From Triplophysa rosa (lineage: Eukaryota > Chordata > Actinopteri > Cypriniformes > Nemacheilidae): a stretch of 64,000 nt of DNA. Positions 32,592-44,149 of the stretch are shown here, in pieces. The translations under genes were made by a program, and so were the position numbers. The notes below the pieces were generated by a model. It was not told the origin of the DNA. It searched no databases and was given only the letters and a program-made list of their open reading frames with translations. Within the stretch, counting starts at the first letter, position 1. Each line of letters begins with the position of its first letter. The stretch spans positions 15,366,746 to 15,430,745 of the forward strand of contig NC_079896.1 in the NCBI RefSeq assembly GCF_024868665.1, written 5' to 3'.

Positions 32592-33332
32592 TTTCTCGAG
32601 CCCATAACAATTAGTGGTAACACCGTGTCTACACCGTGTCTACACCGGATGTGGCGCGATGTGACGTGACAAAAGACAATAGAACGCATTAGAATCCATT
32701 ATAATTTTAAATTCAGTCCACATTCTGGATGCAGTGCGACACGACAACCCCATTAGAACAAGCCGTGTGTTGTGTCCGTGTTAATATTGTGCATTATAAT
32801 ATGGCTTTAATAATAGGCCTATAACAATTGTTTTTCATCTAAGTCTTAAACCTAAACAAAACAACATGGACAAACATAAACAACAGGCCCTGTATTCATG
32901 AAAAATCTTAGTGCAAGGAGTTGCTCCTAGTGACAAAATTCTAAGAAATTTCTTAGAAATGTGGGCATTTCCCCTTAAAATTACAGAAAAGATCTTAAAG
33001 AGTACATAACTAGGGATTTTTAAGGTACTACTTTGGTTTATGGAGTGTCCAACAACAAGTTTATGTACATAGAAGGTGTAAAAACACTATTATTTCGTAA
33101 TAATAGGCGAAATAATTATTCTTACCTTACTTCTCGACTGACTCTCAAATGATGCGTTCCGCGATTCATCTGTCTAATCCCCTCCTTTCTGCTAGCCTAG
33201 TCTGACGTGATTGGTCAGATGGTCTAGTCTGCTGTGATTGGTCTACTGCGAATGAGGCTCATGAGCTACAGTGTTTGGGGGAGAAGACTGAAGTTTTCAT
33301 GGGCAGTCCTAGCAAAACGTAGGCGGGGACTA
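32592..33332. repeat. Direct-repeat block, copy 1
   Basis: From tttctcgagccc to ggggacta this block is repeated in the same orientation at 34291-35020, with scattered substitutions and small indels (copy 1 has an extra accgtgtctac near 32625). It includes the start of a transposon with ggccctgtattc ends (32886) and, from 32999, a Kolobok-type miniature element with TTAA at 32995-32998. Confidence 0.9.
32999..33332. mobile_element. Kolobok deletion derivative, truncated by a Tc1 insertion
   Basis: Begins agagtacataactaggg after a TTAA and follows the left end of the element at 49859-51186, including two attggt CCAAT-type repeats near 33219-33244. It is cut at 33331-33332 (ta), where the Tc1 end begins. 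The intact counterpart is at 34693-35224. Confidence 0.75.
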
Positions 33333-33611
33333 CAGGTGCTGGTCATATAATTAGAATATCATCAAAAAGTTGATTTATTTCACTAATTCCATTCAAAAAG
33401 TGAAACTTGTATTATATTCATTCATTACACACAGATTGATATATTTCAAATGTTTATTTCTTTTAATTTGATGATTATAACTGACAACTAATGAAAATCC
33501 CAAATTCAGTATCTCAGAAAATTAGAATATTACTTAAAACCAATACAAAAAGGATTTTTAGAAATCTTGGCAAACTGAAAAGTATGAACATGAAAAGTAT
33601 GAGTACAGCAC

Positions 33612-33959
33612 TCAATACTTAGTTGGGGCTCCTTTTGCCTGAATTACTGCAGCAATGCGGCGTGGCATGGAGTTGATCAGTCTGTGGCACTGCTCAGGTG
33701 TTATGAGAGGCCAGGTTGCTCTGATAGTGGCCTTCAGCTCTTCTGCATTGTTGGGTCTGGCATATCGCATCTTCCTCTTCACAATACCCCATAGATTTTC
33801 TATGGGGTTAAGGTCAGGCGAGTTTGCTGGCCAATTAAGAACAGGGATACCATGGTCCTTAAACCAGGTACTGGTAGCTTTGGCACTGTGTGCAGGTGCC
33901 AAGTCCTGTTGGAAAATGAAATCTGCATCTCCATAAAGTTGGTCAGCAGCAGGAAGCAT
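33612..33959 (-). pseudogene. Tc1 transposase, C-terminal part
   Basis: 115 residues of a DD34E cut-and-paste transposase. D19 in QQDLAPAHSA and E54 in SPDLNPIENLWG are the last two catalytic residues, separated by 34 residues, and the natural C-terminus (APTKY, stop) is present. The paired helix-turn-helix DNA-binding part and first catalytic Asp are missing from this strand. Confidence 0.9.
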
Positions 33960-34288
33960 CAGAAGCGTCTCGCCTGGGCTAAAGACAAAAAGGACTGGAC
34001 TGCTGCTGAGTGGTCCAAAGTTATGTTCTCTGATGAAAGTAAATTTTGCATTTCCTTTGGAAAACAGGGTCCCAGAGTCTGGAGGAAGAGAGGAGAGGCA
34101 CAGAATCCACGTTGCTTGAGGTCCAGTGTAAAGTTTCCACAGTCAGTGATGGTTTGGGGTGCCATGTCATCTGCTGGTGTTGGTCCACTGTGTTTTCTGA
34201 GGTCCAAGGACAATGCAGCCGTATACCAGGAAGTTTTAGAGCACTTCATGCTTCCTGCTGCTGACCAACTTTATGGAGATCCAGATTT
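33960..34288 (+). pseudogene. Tc1 transposase, middle part, opposite strand
   Basis: Plus-strand codons give RLAWAKDKKDWTAAEWSKV, then VMFSDESKF carrying the first catalytic Asp, PQSVMVWGAMSSAG, and HFMLPAADQLYGD. The reading ends at DPDF as the repeat block copy 2 begins. Its last dozen codons duplicate the start of the minus-strand fragment. Confidence 0.9.
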
Positions 34289-34290
34289 CA

Positions 34291-35020
34291 TTTCTCGAGC
34301 CCATAACAATTAATGGTAACACCGTGTCTACACCGGATGCGGCGTGATGTGACGTGACAAAAGACAATAGAACGCATTAGAATCCATTATAATTTTAAAT
34401 TCAGTCCACACTCTGGATGCAGTGCGACACGACAATCCCATTAGAACAAGCCGTGTGTTGTGTCCGTGTTAATATTGTGCATTATAATATGGCTTTAATA
34501 ATAGGCCTATAACAATTGTTTTTCCTAACGAATTAAGTCTTAAACCTAAACAAAACAACATGGACAAACATAAACAACAGGCCCTGTATTCATGAAAAAT
34601 CTTAGTGCAAGGAGTTTCTCCTAGTGACAAAATTCTAAGAAATTTCTTAGAAATGTGGGCGTTTCCCCTTAAAATTACAGAAAAGATCTTAAAGAGTACA
34701 TAACTAGGGATTTTTAAGGTACTATTTTGGTTTATGGAGTGTCCAACAACAAGTTTATGTACATAGAAGGTGTAAAACACTATTATTTCGTAATAATAGG
34801 CAGTTATTCTTACCTTATTTCTCGACTGACTCTCAAATGAAGCGTTCCGCGATTCATCTGTCTAATCGCCTCCTTACCGCTAGCCTAGTCTGACGTGATT
34901 GGGCAGATGGTCTAGTCTGCTGTGATTGGTCTACTGCGACTGAGGCTCATGAGCTACAGTGTTTGGGGGAGAAGAGTGAAGTTTTCGCGGGCAGTCCTTG
35001 TAAAACATAGGCGGGGACTA
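34291..35020. repeat. Direct-repeat block, copy 2
   Basis: Second copy of 32592-33332. It continues uninterrupted past ggggacta into tatgtagtgac, showing the empty TA site into which Tc1 inserted in copy 1. Confidence 0.9.
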
Positions 35021-35224
35021 TATGTAGTGACATAATCCGCGGCGGTTCGCGAATCGGACTAGGGACTCGTTTGCGTGATTCAGAGTCGACCCTTTTTTCA
35101 AAGCCAATAACTTTGTTATTCATTCACCTTCGGATTTACAACTTGGCAGAATGGTTACTTTCAAACACGCCAACATTACACACTGCATGAAATTTGATTT
35201 TCATGATCTCATGTCATGCACTCT
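34693..35224. mobile_element. Kolobok miniature element (internal deletion of 49859-51186 type)
   Basis: Starts agagtacataac and ends gcactct between TTAA sites (34689-34692 and 35225-35228). Its left ~240 bases match 49859-50150 and its right ~270 bases match 50915-51186. The middle, which in the longer copy holds the coding exons, is missing. Two attgg (inverted CCAAT) boxes remain near 34898 and 34926. Confidence 0.8.
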
Positions 35225-35626
35225 TTAATAAAGAAAAAAGTAATTCATAAAGCACCTTAACCCTTAAAAGAGCTCTCAAGGTGAAAAAATGTTAGCAGTA
35301 GTGAGGAGCACTTTTAAGAGGCTTAAGAGATTGTTTAGCAGCAGAGAAAATGGACAAAACACATTAGACATGCTTACATCTCGACATAGCGAAGAAATGC
35401 CATAGCGCCAGAAATAGAAGTAATCACTACATTAACATATTCGGCAACTGGACCAAAATGCAAACTACGCAGCGGAGATGACTTGGTTCTGTCCCAATCT
35501 TCTGTAAGTAAAGTGATCAAACAAAGAATTACAGCACTTTCAGAACATTATTGTGTTGATGTTCATTTCCTATCAAATACATTTAGTATGACATTAACAG
35601 CATGGTAAATAAAAATAGAGATTATA

Positions 35627-35641
35627 CATACACACACACGC

Positions 35642-35692
<51 letters not shown>

Positions 35693-35697
35693 CACAC
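35627..35697. repeat. (CA)n microsatellite
   Basis: About 70 bases of ca/cg-interrupted dinucleotide repeat. Confidence 0.95.
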
Positions 35698-35993
35698 TGT
35701 GTGGTACAACAGGATAAACTACACCTGTAATTTGAAACATGACTTATACTTAGACCATATCCTAAAAAATAAACGTCTTCTGGGCAACCAACCAATTACA
35801 GTCTTCAAAATGACTGTGTCATACATAGCAACGGAGTCAGCCCCGCCTCCTCACTTAGATAAAAGTTTTTGTCTTTTCCTTGCTCAAAGTTGCTCTCAGA
35901 TCTCAGAATCGTTTTTAAGCTAAATTAAGAGCTTTCTGAGATAATTCTAAGAAGCTTTAAGAATACAGGCCCAGGACTTTACCACGTTTCAGT

Positions 35994-36060
35994 ACATTTA
36001 CATTTAGTCATTTAGCAGATGCTTTTATCCAAAGCGACTTACAGAGAGTTCAGGGAGCAA
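35994..36060 (-). mobile_element. L2-type LINE/SINE tail fragment
   Basis: Plus strand agtacatttacatttagtca and gcttttatccaaagcgactt are the reverse complement of the L2-like 3' tail seen at 8910-8960. Confidence 0.8.
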
Positions 36061-39000
36061 TAAGCAATATGTCATACAGTAACCTGCAAAAGTTAGATTT
36101 TAAAAGTTAAAGTAGTTATTTTCAAATGTAAGTAATAGAAACTCCCAAAATTTAAGTTAAATATTACGTTAAATATTTAAATTAACTTTTACTTTACTAT
36201 TTATTAGTTGTTTTATTTAGTAGGTCTTTAGGATATTTAACATTTGGCTGACTGGGGAATTGCACAAGACAAACAGATTGCACCCCAAATTATCTATGGA
36301 ATCTTTACAAGTCAACAACCTCAAAAGTATATGGAAATAACTATTTTTCAATGCCCTGCAGAGGATCTTTTGAATGTTGGACTTCTTCATTTTCATTAAG
36401 GGGTTTTGTAAGACCTTCATTCGTTTTGGGTTGCTTTCTGTAGAAAACTTCAGAGCTGCATGAAAATGAAACTTAAATTGTTTTTCTTTGAAGAGTAGAA
36501 GGGGAGAAAAAAATGGAACAAAATCCATGCAATCAATAAATCCTATGAGAGCGGCATCCATTACTGTAAAAGGTGCAACATAAAATGCCCACTTTTTTGT
36601 CTTTGTTGTGTTTTAGCCAATTGGGCAGTAGTGCTACAAAAGCATTCACATGCTTTATCTTTGACTCAAAAAGCAGTGACAAATCTATAATCCAATAATA
36701 GCAAATAGTTTTTCATTTTGGATTATCTGTCTATCCACTATTTGTATGTCTGTAATGTCTTTCATTTTCACTGAAAAAATTACTGTAATTTATATCCGAG
36801 TCCATTTTCTGATCGAACAGTAAGAAGTTGCTTGGCTTGTCTTGTCAACAACTGACAAGAAAACAAATTTAATCTGAAGTGTTATTTTCCTCAGAGAACC
36901 GTTTCTTAAATACAATCATTTCTAATTTATGACATCTGCTCTCTTCCCGTGTTTCTGAATCTCTTTATAAAGATGTGAAATGAAATTGTCATACAGAAAG
37001 TTAAAGCGTTTCTGAAAAGGAGTAGATGTACCCTGTTGCTCCCGAGTTTTGCTGTTCATTTTGCTTTTATTTGAAGACAAGCTTTCATTGATCATATTTG
37101 GTTCTTTCCGGTTTGTCCATTTACTACAGCAAAAATCATCTGTGAACTGTTTCAGTTAAATTGAACAACAGGATGCACGTGCTTTCTAACCCTCTCTGCT
37201 CTCTCTTTATCCTGCTAGGTTTAATATGAGTGTTTTTCAGTTTTAATATAAGTAATTGGAAAAATGCTCCGGGTGCTTCAAGTCATTAGTAAATGAGCTT
37301 GTTTTTATTATTGTAAATAATGCTTTAAACTCCTGAAATAAACATGATCAACTCTGCTGTTTGTCCATAATGGAAAAAAAAAATGTTGCGTGACTTACAC
37401 AACTGAAGTCATTCAGCACATTGTGTATGTTTAAGATGATATTTGTGGAAACATTGATGCAAATACAAAATCACCCTGGGTGCCTTTTTTAGAATAATGA
37501 GAAAAAAAATACATTGTGTGATACGTACAGTAATTGTTCCACCACCTTCCCTGCTTCATGCTTTTGTTTGTGGAAAAAAAAGAAAGAAAATTTAGGTCTG
37601 TTTGTAATCACAGAAAAAAGGCTCGTAGGTTTTCTTATTAAACACTCTTTCAGCAAGAAATGTGCCTTGTGAACTGATAATTAATATTGTGGCTGTGCTG
37701 ATAATTTGCTCTCTCACCATTATACTGTTGTTCCAGCCATTATCCGCACTAGTAATGAGCTGTAATTTTACAACAGGAAATTGGTTTATGTTTAAACAAC
37801 ACATTAAATTGTTAGAGAGAAGCATCAGGCTTAAATACCAATTTGCTGTACATATCTCCTTACGTTGTATAGGCCAGGAAAAGCTTTTTAAGAGCATTGT
37901 TTTGCTGTTTTTAACCCAGACTTACCATGAGGGACGACACTTATTATTTCAAATACACTTTCCCCAATGTGTGTCACCAGTGCAGTGCACTATACAAGTA
38001 GTTCTGTTAAGAGTGAAGCCCGTCAAAACTGCACTAATTACTGCTAAACTGTTCTATAGCTCATGCTTTCAAATATCCCAACAGTTTACGTGGTTTTAAA
38101 GTACTCCACCGTGCTATTTCTTTATAGTGGTTATACAGTGTGCATCTAACATAAGAAACCTTTGTAACCAAATAAACAATAAATGATTACACCTTTTGGG
38201 TGAACTAGCTTTCAAAATTGGAGGAGCACTGCTGCCTTCCACTTTATCTTCTGTTTAGCCTCCACAAAATAGTTGATACCAATAAGCTCAACGTTCCTGT
38301 TCTTTCTTGTTCATGCACACCAATGCAATGACTGTTGAGGCTGCAGTTAGCACAGCTTCATTCCATTCAGCTATATAAAGACTCAATAATGCTTTACCTC
38401 AACTTGCAATTTTGCCATATATAGATAAAAAGGTGGTAAAGAAATCCATATTTTTACAATTCAATTTGTATAAAGCACAGCACATACAAGGCTAGAAGGT
38501 TTGTCTCACAAAAATATTTATATGCTGTATATGCGTATGCACCAATCTGTATGTGCATATGTGTGTGATTACCAGCAGAGCAGAAGGAATGCCATTTTGA
38601 TGCATTGCACCCCAGGTGCAATCTATGCAAATGAGACAATTGTAGCATGTTCGTATAACATATTCCACCTCTTATTAATTGCATGGGAATTATTTATTAC
38701 CAAAAAGCTGTTTGATATTTGTATAAGATCAGCCTTGTGTAACAAGTTGACATCCCATCTCGTTAAAAGCAGGCTGGGTGAACAATGTTGTGTTAAACAG
38801 GAACCCCTATTTTAAGAGCTGGAAATGTCTACAACCTTTTCTATTGGCTGAACATTGGTTTCTGGATGAATATTTTTCCAGTTTTATTATTTTTTTATAT
38901 CTTTTATAACTTACACCTTAGTCTTTGACTAGTTTGGTTTCAGAAGCAAAAAATTTAATTATGGCGACCCAATATCATGACCCATTTTTGATTTTGTCTG

Positions 39001-39148
39001 ATTTTCGTATAGTCCATGTTTTCACCTTACATTTGTTATTACCTCATACATTACTGATGAAATACAATATTGTTTCGAAATAAACTTTCTTCGAAAAAGC
39101 ATAGGCCTATGTAGTTTTCCCTGCTCCCTAAGACCACTGATTCAAGTG
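36061..39148. other. No gene recognised; candidate conserved block 37660-38100
   Basis: AT-rich. From 37662 to 38099 both strands stay open (145 codons plus, 101 codons minus) through TAAT- and AATTAA-containing sequence. This is more typical of a conserved enhancer than a gene. Near 38617-38640 an octamer-like atgcaaat occurs. Neither block shows a protein motif. Confidence 0.4.
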
Positions 39149-39415
39149 CATACCTGTCAGGAAATCACAGTGAAAGAACCCAAATGCAGGCAACGGCAGT
39201 GAAGGGGTTAACAAATGACTTTATAAAAAAAAAAAAAAAACCCACGATGGGGTATAAAATTAAAGACAGGGATAACAAGGACATAGACTAACTATCAAAT
39301 AAACTGACATGACACTAGAAAACTAAACTACACACTTACTGGAACAGACAAGAACTGGACAGGAGCACGAGCACGAGCACGAGAAAACTGTAATACAGGT
39401 AATGCCACGGGAAGA

Positions 39416-39487
39416 CAAGGCATACACTCCGACAAGGCATACACTCCGACAAGGCATACACTCCGACAAGGCATACACTCCGACAAG
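39416..39487. repeat. 17-bp minisatellite, left part
   Basis: About four units of acaaggcatacactccg, interrupted at 39488 by the hAT insertion and resuming at 41158. Confidence 0.95.
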
Positions 39488-41157
39488 CAGAGGTGGACGA
39501 AGTACACAACTTCCTTACTTGAGTGAAAGTACAGATACTACTGGTCAAATATTACTCCACTACAAGTAAAAGTTGTAAAGACAGATTCTTACTTAAGTAA
39601 AAGTACAGAAGTACGTGCTTTTAAAAGTACTCAAGTATTAAAAGTAAATTTCCTTTATGTCAGTTGTGCATTGTTTTATTGTCGTATACCTTATGCGTCT
39701 GAAGCAACCTACTGAACACACTGAGTAACTCACAGTATCAGTGGTATTAAAGGAGTAGTTCACTTCAACATTTGCCCCCATTGACTTTCCATAGTAGTTT
39801 TTATTCCTACTATGGAAAGTCAATGGGGGCAAATTTTGCAGTGAGCAACTCCTTTAAGAGCTTTATATGTTTAGCACACATATGTTTAGTTTAGATATAA
39901 TCCTGTATGATCATTTAGCCTATTATCCTCATTAGCCCCCTAGGCCTATATGTATTTATGAGCAGTGTTCTTTTATTTTGTATATTCCCTTTACCAGTTT
40001 TAGCAGCAATTTACCAGTAAGTAGTAAGGTTCTTGTAAATAGTAAAGTGTAGAAGCCATGTGTTTGTTGGACTTATTACCATTTGTATTACCATCATTTA
40101 ACTACAAACATAAACTATAGCTAGTATAATAATGAATATAATGAAACTATGGTATGTTTAGTTGCTGTGGTTTTACTAAAGATTATTAATTGGAGTATGG
40201 TTCCTATATTTAGAAAATGGTAAATTTGTGGATACTGTGGTTTTACTGCAAATACCATCCCTGCTGAAAAAAAACAATGAATTTTTTAATTAGAATGAGA
40301 TTTTTAAATTAAATTCCTCTTTGTAGTGTGTTTTGGGTTTTATTCCAATAGGATTTACCATCCCATCAATAGAATCCATCACATACAAGTAGACAACATA
40401 GTATCCATAGTACAATTCCCATTTATAACCATTAAATTCATAACATTTTATGTTGTATTTTGGGCAGGGTTCTATTGTTTTTATTTCAACAGGAATACTT
40501 CAACTATAGTTACTTCAGTAAAAACATCATTCATTTTCCAAATCGCTTTAAATGATATATCAGCAGATCAGAAGTTAACACGCACGTGTAGCTCAAGGTG
40601 TATGTGATGCTTATTTACCGTTTAGCCGTTATGCCGATCATTTTCATGACAATGTTTCTACGATCTTTGACTGATCGTAACCCACAGATGATTACACCAC
40701 ACTTTAACATGTGCCTTTTTCCTCTTTTAATGTTCTAGTTGCCTTTTCAGAGCGCTATCAACGATGTAGCAGCGACTACGTTTACATTAGTTTAGCGGGG
40801 AAGATCCCAGAGTTGCCAGATTTGCGTTAAAAAAATCTGCCAAATGGCCATTCAAAGCTTGCCGGAAAACCGCGAGCTTAGAAAAACTGAAATACTTGGC
40901 AACAGTGAAAGGTCCTGGCAGATCGCAAGCCAGATAAATTGCGCACACAGGAAACCCCGCTGCATAGAAACCATTTTCTACTTTTGGACCTTTTTATAAA
41001 TGTAGTGGAGTAAAAAGTATGATATTTTTCTTTCAAATGTAGTTAAGTTAAAGTACAAGTACTCAGAAAAAATAATACTCAAGTAAAGTACAGATACTCA
41101 AAAAGTGTACTTAAGTACAGTACTCAGGCAAATTTACTTCGTTACTGTCCACCTCTG
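39488..41157. mobile_element. hAT transposon, non-autonomous, with 8-bp duplication
   Basis: Begins cagaggtggacgaagtac and ends ctgtccacctctg. The duplication ccgacaag flanks it at 39480-39487 and 41158-41165, though the target is itself a tandem repeat. The ends resemble those of Tol2-like hATs, and subterminal regions repeat aagtaaaagtacag-type words. The 1.67-kb interior has no transposase frame. A TTAA mini-element is nested at 39751-39853. Confidence 0.9.
39751..39853. mobile_element. 103-bp palindromic TTAA MITE
   Basis: TTAA at 39747-39750 and 39854-39857 flank the ends aggagtag and caactcct. Inside, 39771-39797 and 39807-39833 form a perfect 27-bp inverted repeat with a 9-base loop, so the element is almost entirely a hairpin. 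Confidence 0.85.
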
Positions 41158-41268
41158 CCGACAAGGCATACACTCCGACAAGGCATACACTCCGACAAGG
41201 CATACACTCCGACAAGGCATACACTCCGACAAGGCATACACTCCGACAAGGCATACACTCCGACAAGC
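41158..41268. repeat. 17-bp minisatellite, right part
   Basis: Six and a half units of ccgacaaggcatacact, continuing the array left of the hAT element. Confidence 0.95.
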
Positions 41269-41419
41269 ACATACAATACACGAGCCCAGGACAAAGAAAC
41301 ATAAGGGCATTTATAGGGAGACAAACGAGGGATAACGACACGGGACAGGTGTGGGTAATCAAACACTAAGGGAAAGATAACAAGGAAACGAGAGGAGCGG
41401 GGCCAATGACAAGACACTG

Positions 41420-41543
41420 GAGAGAACGCATATTATTGTCAAAAGGACAATAATATGTTTCTCTCCACACATAACCAAAGGCTTTGCCATGGCTCTGCTA
41501 CAGGACCAAGAAAGACATGACTAAATGAAGCAGAGCCATGACA
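41420..41543 (-). repeat. Two consecutive hairpins at the LTR start
   Basis: First: arms 41420-41440 and 41446-41465 pair almost perfectly around a 5-base loop (gacaataatatg arm). Second: arms 41488-41499 (catggctctgct) and 41529-41540 pair perfectly. Both lie in the first ~125 bases of the LTR. Confidence 0.85.
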
Positions 41544-41549
41544 CATACC

Positions 41550-43465
41550 TACTTCTTATTTTCTTGTGACCTTCTCTCTCTTAGAAAGAACAATATACTG
41601 CAAACCCAGTCAAACTAATCCCTTATCTAAAAATGAATGTATGGGAAAATTCCATGCAAAAATGGCAATTCTATAGAAATGTATTTACCCACCCTTGTGT
41701 CATTCCAAAGTTGTATGAGTTTCTTTTATACAAAAGATGGTATTTTGAAGAACACTGGCAACCAAACAACATTGGCCCCCATTGATTTCCATTGACTTCC
41801 TTAACACAAAACCATGGAGACATTTCTCAAATTTTCTTTTGACAGAACAGAGAGTTACATGCAGATGTTGAACTCCTTTAAATGCAAAGTCAGAATGGTT
41901 AATGCAAGTGGGAATATGTTGTATCTAAACTTATGTTTAGGTGTGTCATGGCACTCATTTATTTCACTGTGTAGCAGCTTTTTTGTCTTTTTACTCATTG
42001 GCTCCCTTACCATATTGGTAATTTCTGGTCTTTATGCCACAATTACTTCTTTATTGTTTCTTGATTCTCTGCATGATATGTGTGTGTGCGCATAAGGCAC
42101 AGAGAAATGGATTTGCTCCATGGTGCCCAAGCTGCCCGCGGTGTGCCAGTGTCCTGCTGCCTACTGTCAGGGTGCGTCTCAGTCTGTGAGGACCCTTGGG
42201 GGACTGAAGGCCCCGCTTGGGGAGCAGGCCCTCCTACCTTTCCTCAGCATCTCAACTAAGCGTCTGTCATCTTAACCTTTGGAGAAGCACTCCAAGACAA
42301 CCGTTTAGGAAAACAAAAGAAAAACCTCCCTCTTCTCTGCGTGCTTCATGACCTTTCCATGTTCTGCTCATCTCATTTTAGGAAACTACTTATTTATTTA
42401 TCAGAATAGCTTATTAATTGGGTGCTGTAGCGCTAATACTGTATGAACATTTTGTCCCGAGGCAAAATAAAATTGCGGTGACATTAAAGATATTAGAAAA
42501 TTGAGGGCATTTTGGAAACAAAATGTGACACAGACAGGCTGGTTTGTCTGATTGTTTGACCCTTTCATTTTGCGATACTTCATGTATGTCAGGTTTTTAA
42601 AATGATCTGCAAGAATCCCGTGTCTAGGATCAACAGTGTCTTTTCTGAATAGCAAAGGTTGTTTGATGCTCTTTTTGCAACTGAGGTGCCAATACAGATT
42701 TCCCTCAGGCTTGCGGCCACACTGTTTGATCTTCAAATATACCAACAAGTAATAAAGGCCATTCATATGACAGAAGAGAATGTCTGCTGATCTTGATGAT
42801 TAAATTCATCAGATGAGTGTATTACAATGTATTACAGATTGTTTTAGTAGAGCCTGTAATTGTAATGCATTTGCTGATGGTCTGTTAGGTTCAGGCAGCA
42901 CACAATGATAAACAATAAGGGTCTTGTGAGTCCCCACGCTGTGAACAAGCGGAGTCAGATCATTATCAAGACCAATTACTCAGGGTTATGGTGAGGGTTT
43001 GGTTGAAATGGCCAGGGCTTTTCCAATCCTCTCTTCATTCTTTGAACCTTCATGTATCTTAAAGAGAGAAAAAAAAAACATAAAAAGCAAACAAAACTTT
43101 GACAACAGGAAACCTTAAAGTCAAAGTGTAAATATTCTGCACAAACGGCATTACAGAAAAAATACTGTTTAAAAAAATAAAACTTTCTGCCATTGGTAAG
43201 CCAAACAGGTACAGTAAATCTGCCCTAAACTCATACCACTGGTTGACCTATTGTTGTTTGTATGAACAAATTTAAAAGCTAAAAATTCAAAACAAAGCAA
43301 AGTTCAGTTATCACATTGCACATATATGATACATTGAAATTTGTCTAAATATATATTTTTGCACTTTAGCATATTTCTACAAATCACTGTTGAATTTGAC
43401 ATGACAACAACTTGTGTGTGCAGATCAGTGACTGTATCTGTACAGGATGCTTGTTGACAACCATA
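41550..43465. other. No gene recognised; MITE half at 41690-41815
   Basis: 41690-41815 contains gtgtcattccaaagttgtat, gattttgaagaaca-like and ccattgatttccattgactt words matching one arm of the palindromic MITE type at 57489-57812. GC-rich 42115-42240 has no open frame of note. Other frames, up to 121 codons (42401-42766 minus), are motif-free. Confidence 0.45.
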
Positions 43466-44149
43466 CACTGTAAAAATAAAAGGTGCCTCAAATATCCTGT
43501 TGTGTACTCAAAGAACCTTAAACCTTATTTTAAGTGCTTCAAAGCTCCTTTTCTTATAATAGGGTTATTGGTGGAACCATCTATAGTCTTTGTGGTTCTT
43601 CCAGGAACTTATAAGATCCTTGAATAACCAAACATTCAGTTGTGAAGTTCTGGAGTCACCTTTTCACTACACTGGGACCTCAAAGTGCTTTGCGGGTTAT
43701 TGAAGGAACTCAAATTCTAAAAAATGGTTCTTGTAAGATCTGTAAACATGTAAGTGGTTCCTGGAGAATCTCTCTTGTACAAGACAGTATCTAGAGGAAC
43801 CCCCAAATTCTGCATGAAACGGGGATTTTTAGACTGATCATTTTGATGCTTTATAAGAATAGTCCAACGTTTGGTTTGTGGCCCCTGCTATGTGAACACG
43901 CATTTTAAAATCATGCACATGATTAGAAAAGGCTAAATGTTATTTTGAAAAATTTCAGCAAGCTTTTAATTCTTTTATATTTATTAATATTGATATTATA
44001 TTAACTGGAGACAAAACTATCATTCAATAACTATTCATCCCATAAGATCCTAAATCACTGAAATCTTTTGAAAATGTAATGTTGTTGTGTTTTCCATCCA
44101 AACAAACTGCAGCTGCTCTGTGTGTTTATTGTGCAGTCTCGCCCTCCAC

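Larger units (their letters stand above)
33333..34290. mobile_element. Tc1/mariner remnant, rearranged head to head
   Basis: The left end caggtgctggtcatataatt starts after a TA (33331-33332), matching Tc1 insertion preference. 33612-33959 encodes the C-terminal part of the transposase on the minus strand. From about 33960 the sequence switches to the plus strand and encodes a more N-terminal part up to 34288. The short stretch MLPAADQLYGD is encoded in both arms. The right-hand TIR is absent. The element is therefore broken and partly inverted, and it cannot encode an active transposase. Confidence 0.85.
34579..35974. mobile_element. Transposon with ggcctgtattc ends
   Basis: The left end caggccctgtattcatg (34578 on) and right end aagaatacaggcccagg (to about 35974) are inverted copies with a few mismatches. 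The interior includes a nested Kolobok derivative and a (CA)n tract, with no intact transposase frame. It might be of the PIF/Harbinger type, which I cannot confirm. Confidence 0.5.
39155..41543 (-). mobile_element. Solo LTR with nested insertions
   Basis: The minus strand starts TGTCATGG at 41543 and ends CCTGACA at 39155. Both sides have the same 6 bp, catacc (39149-39154 and 41544-41549). A TATA-like stretch (plus-strand atttataggg near 41310) and the conserved ggccccgc motif match the LTR at 490-1028. After removing the hAT element the LTR is about 711 bp. No internal region is left, so it arose by LTR-LTR recombination. A 16-base A run lies at 39225-39240. Confidence 0.8.

Noticed and set aside
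37662..38099. 145-codon open frame as a gene
   Set aside because: No motif, both strands open, no promoter or splice context. A conserved non-coding block is the better guess.
41158..41268. Regular 17-bp tandem units reminiscent of a CRISPR array
   Set aside because: Units follow one another without spacers, the host is a fish, and the array is a minisatellite within an LTR.
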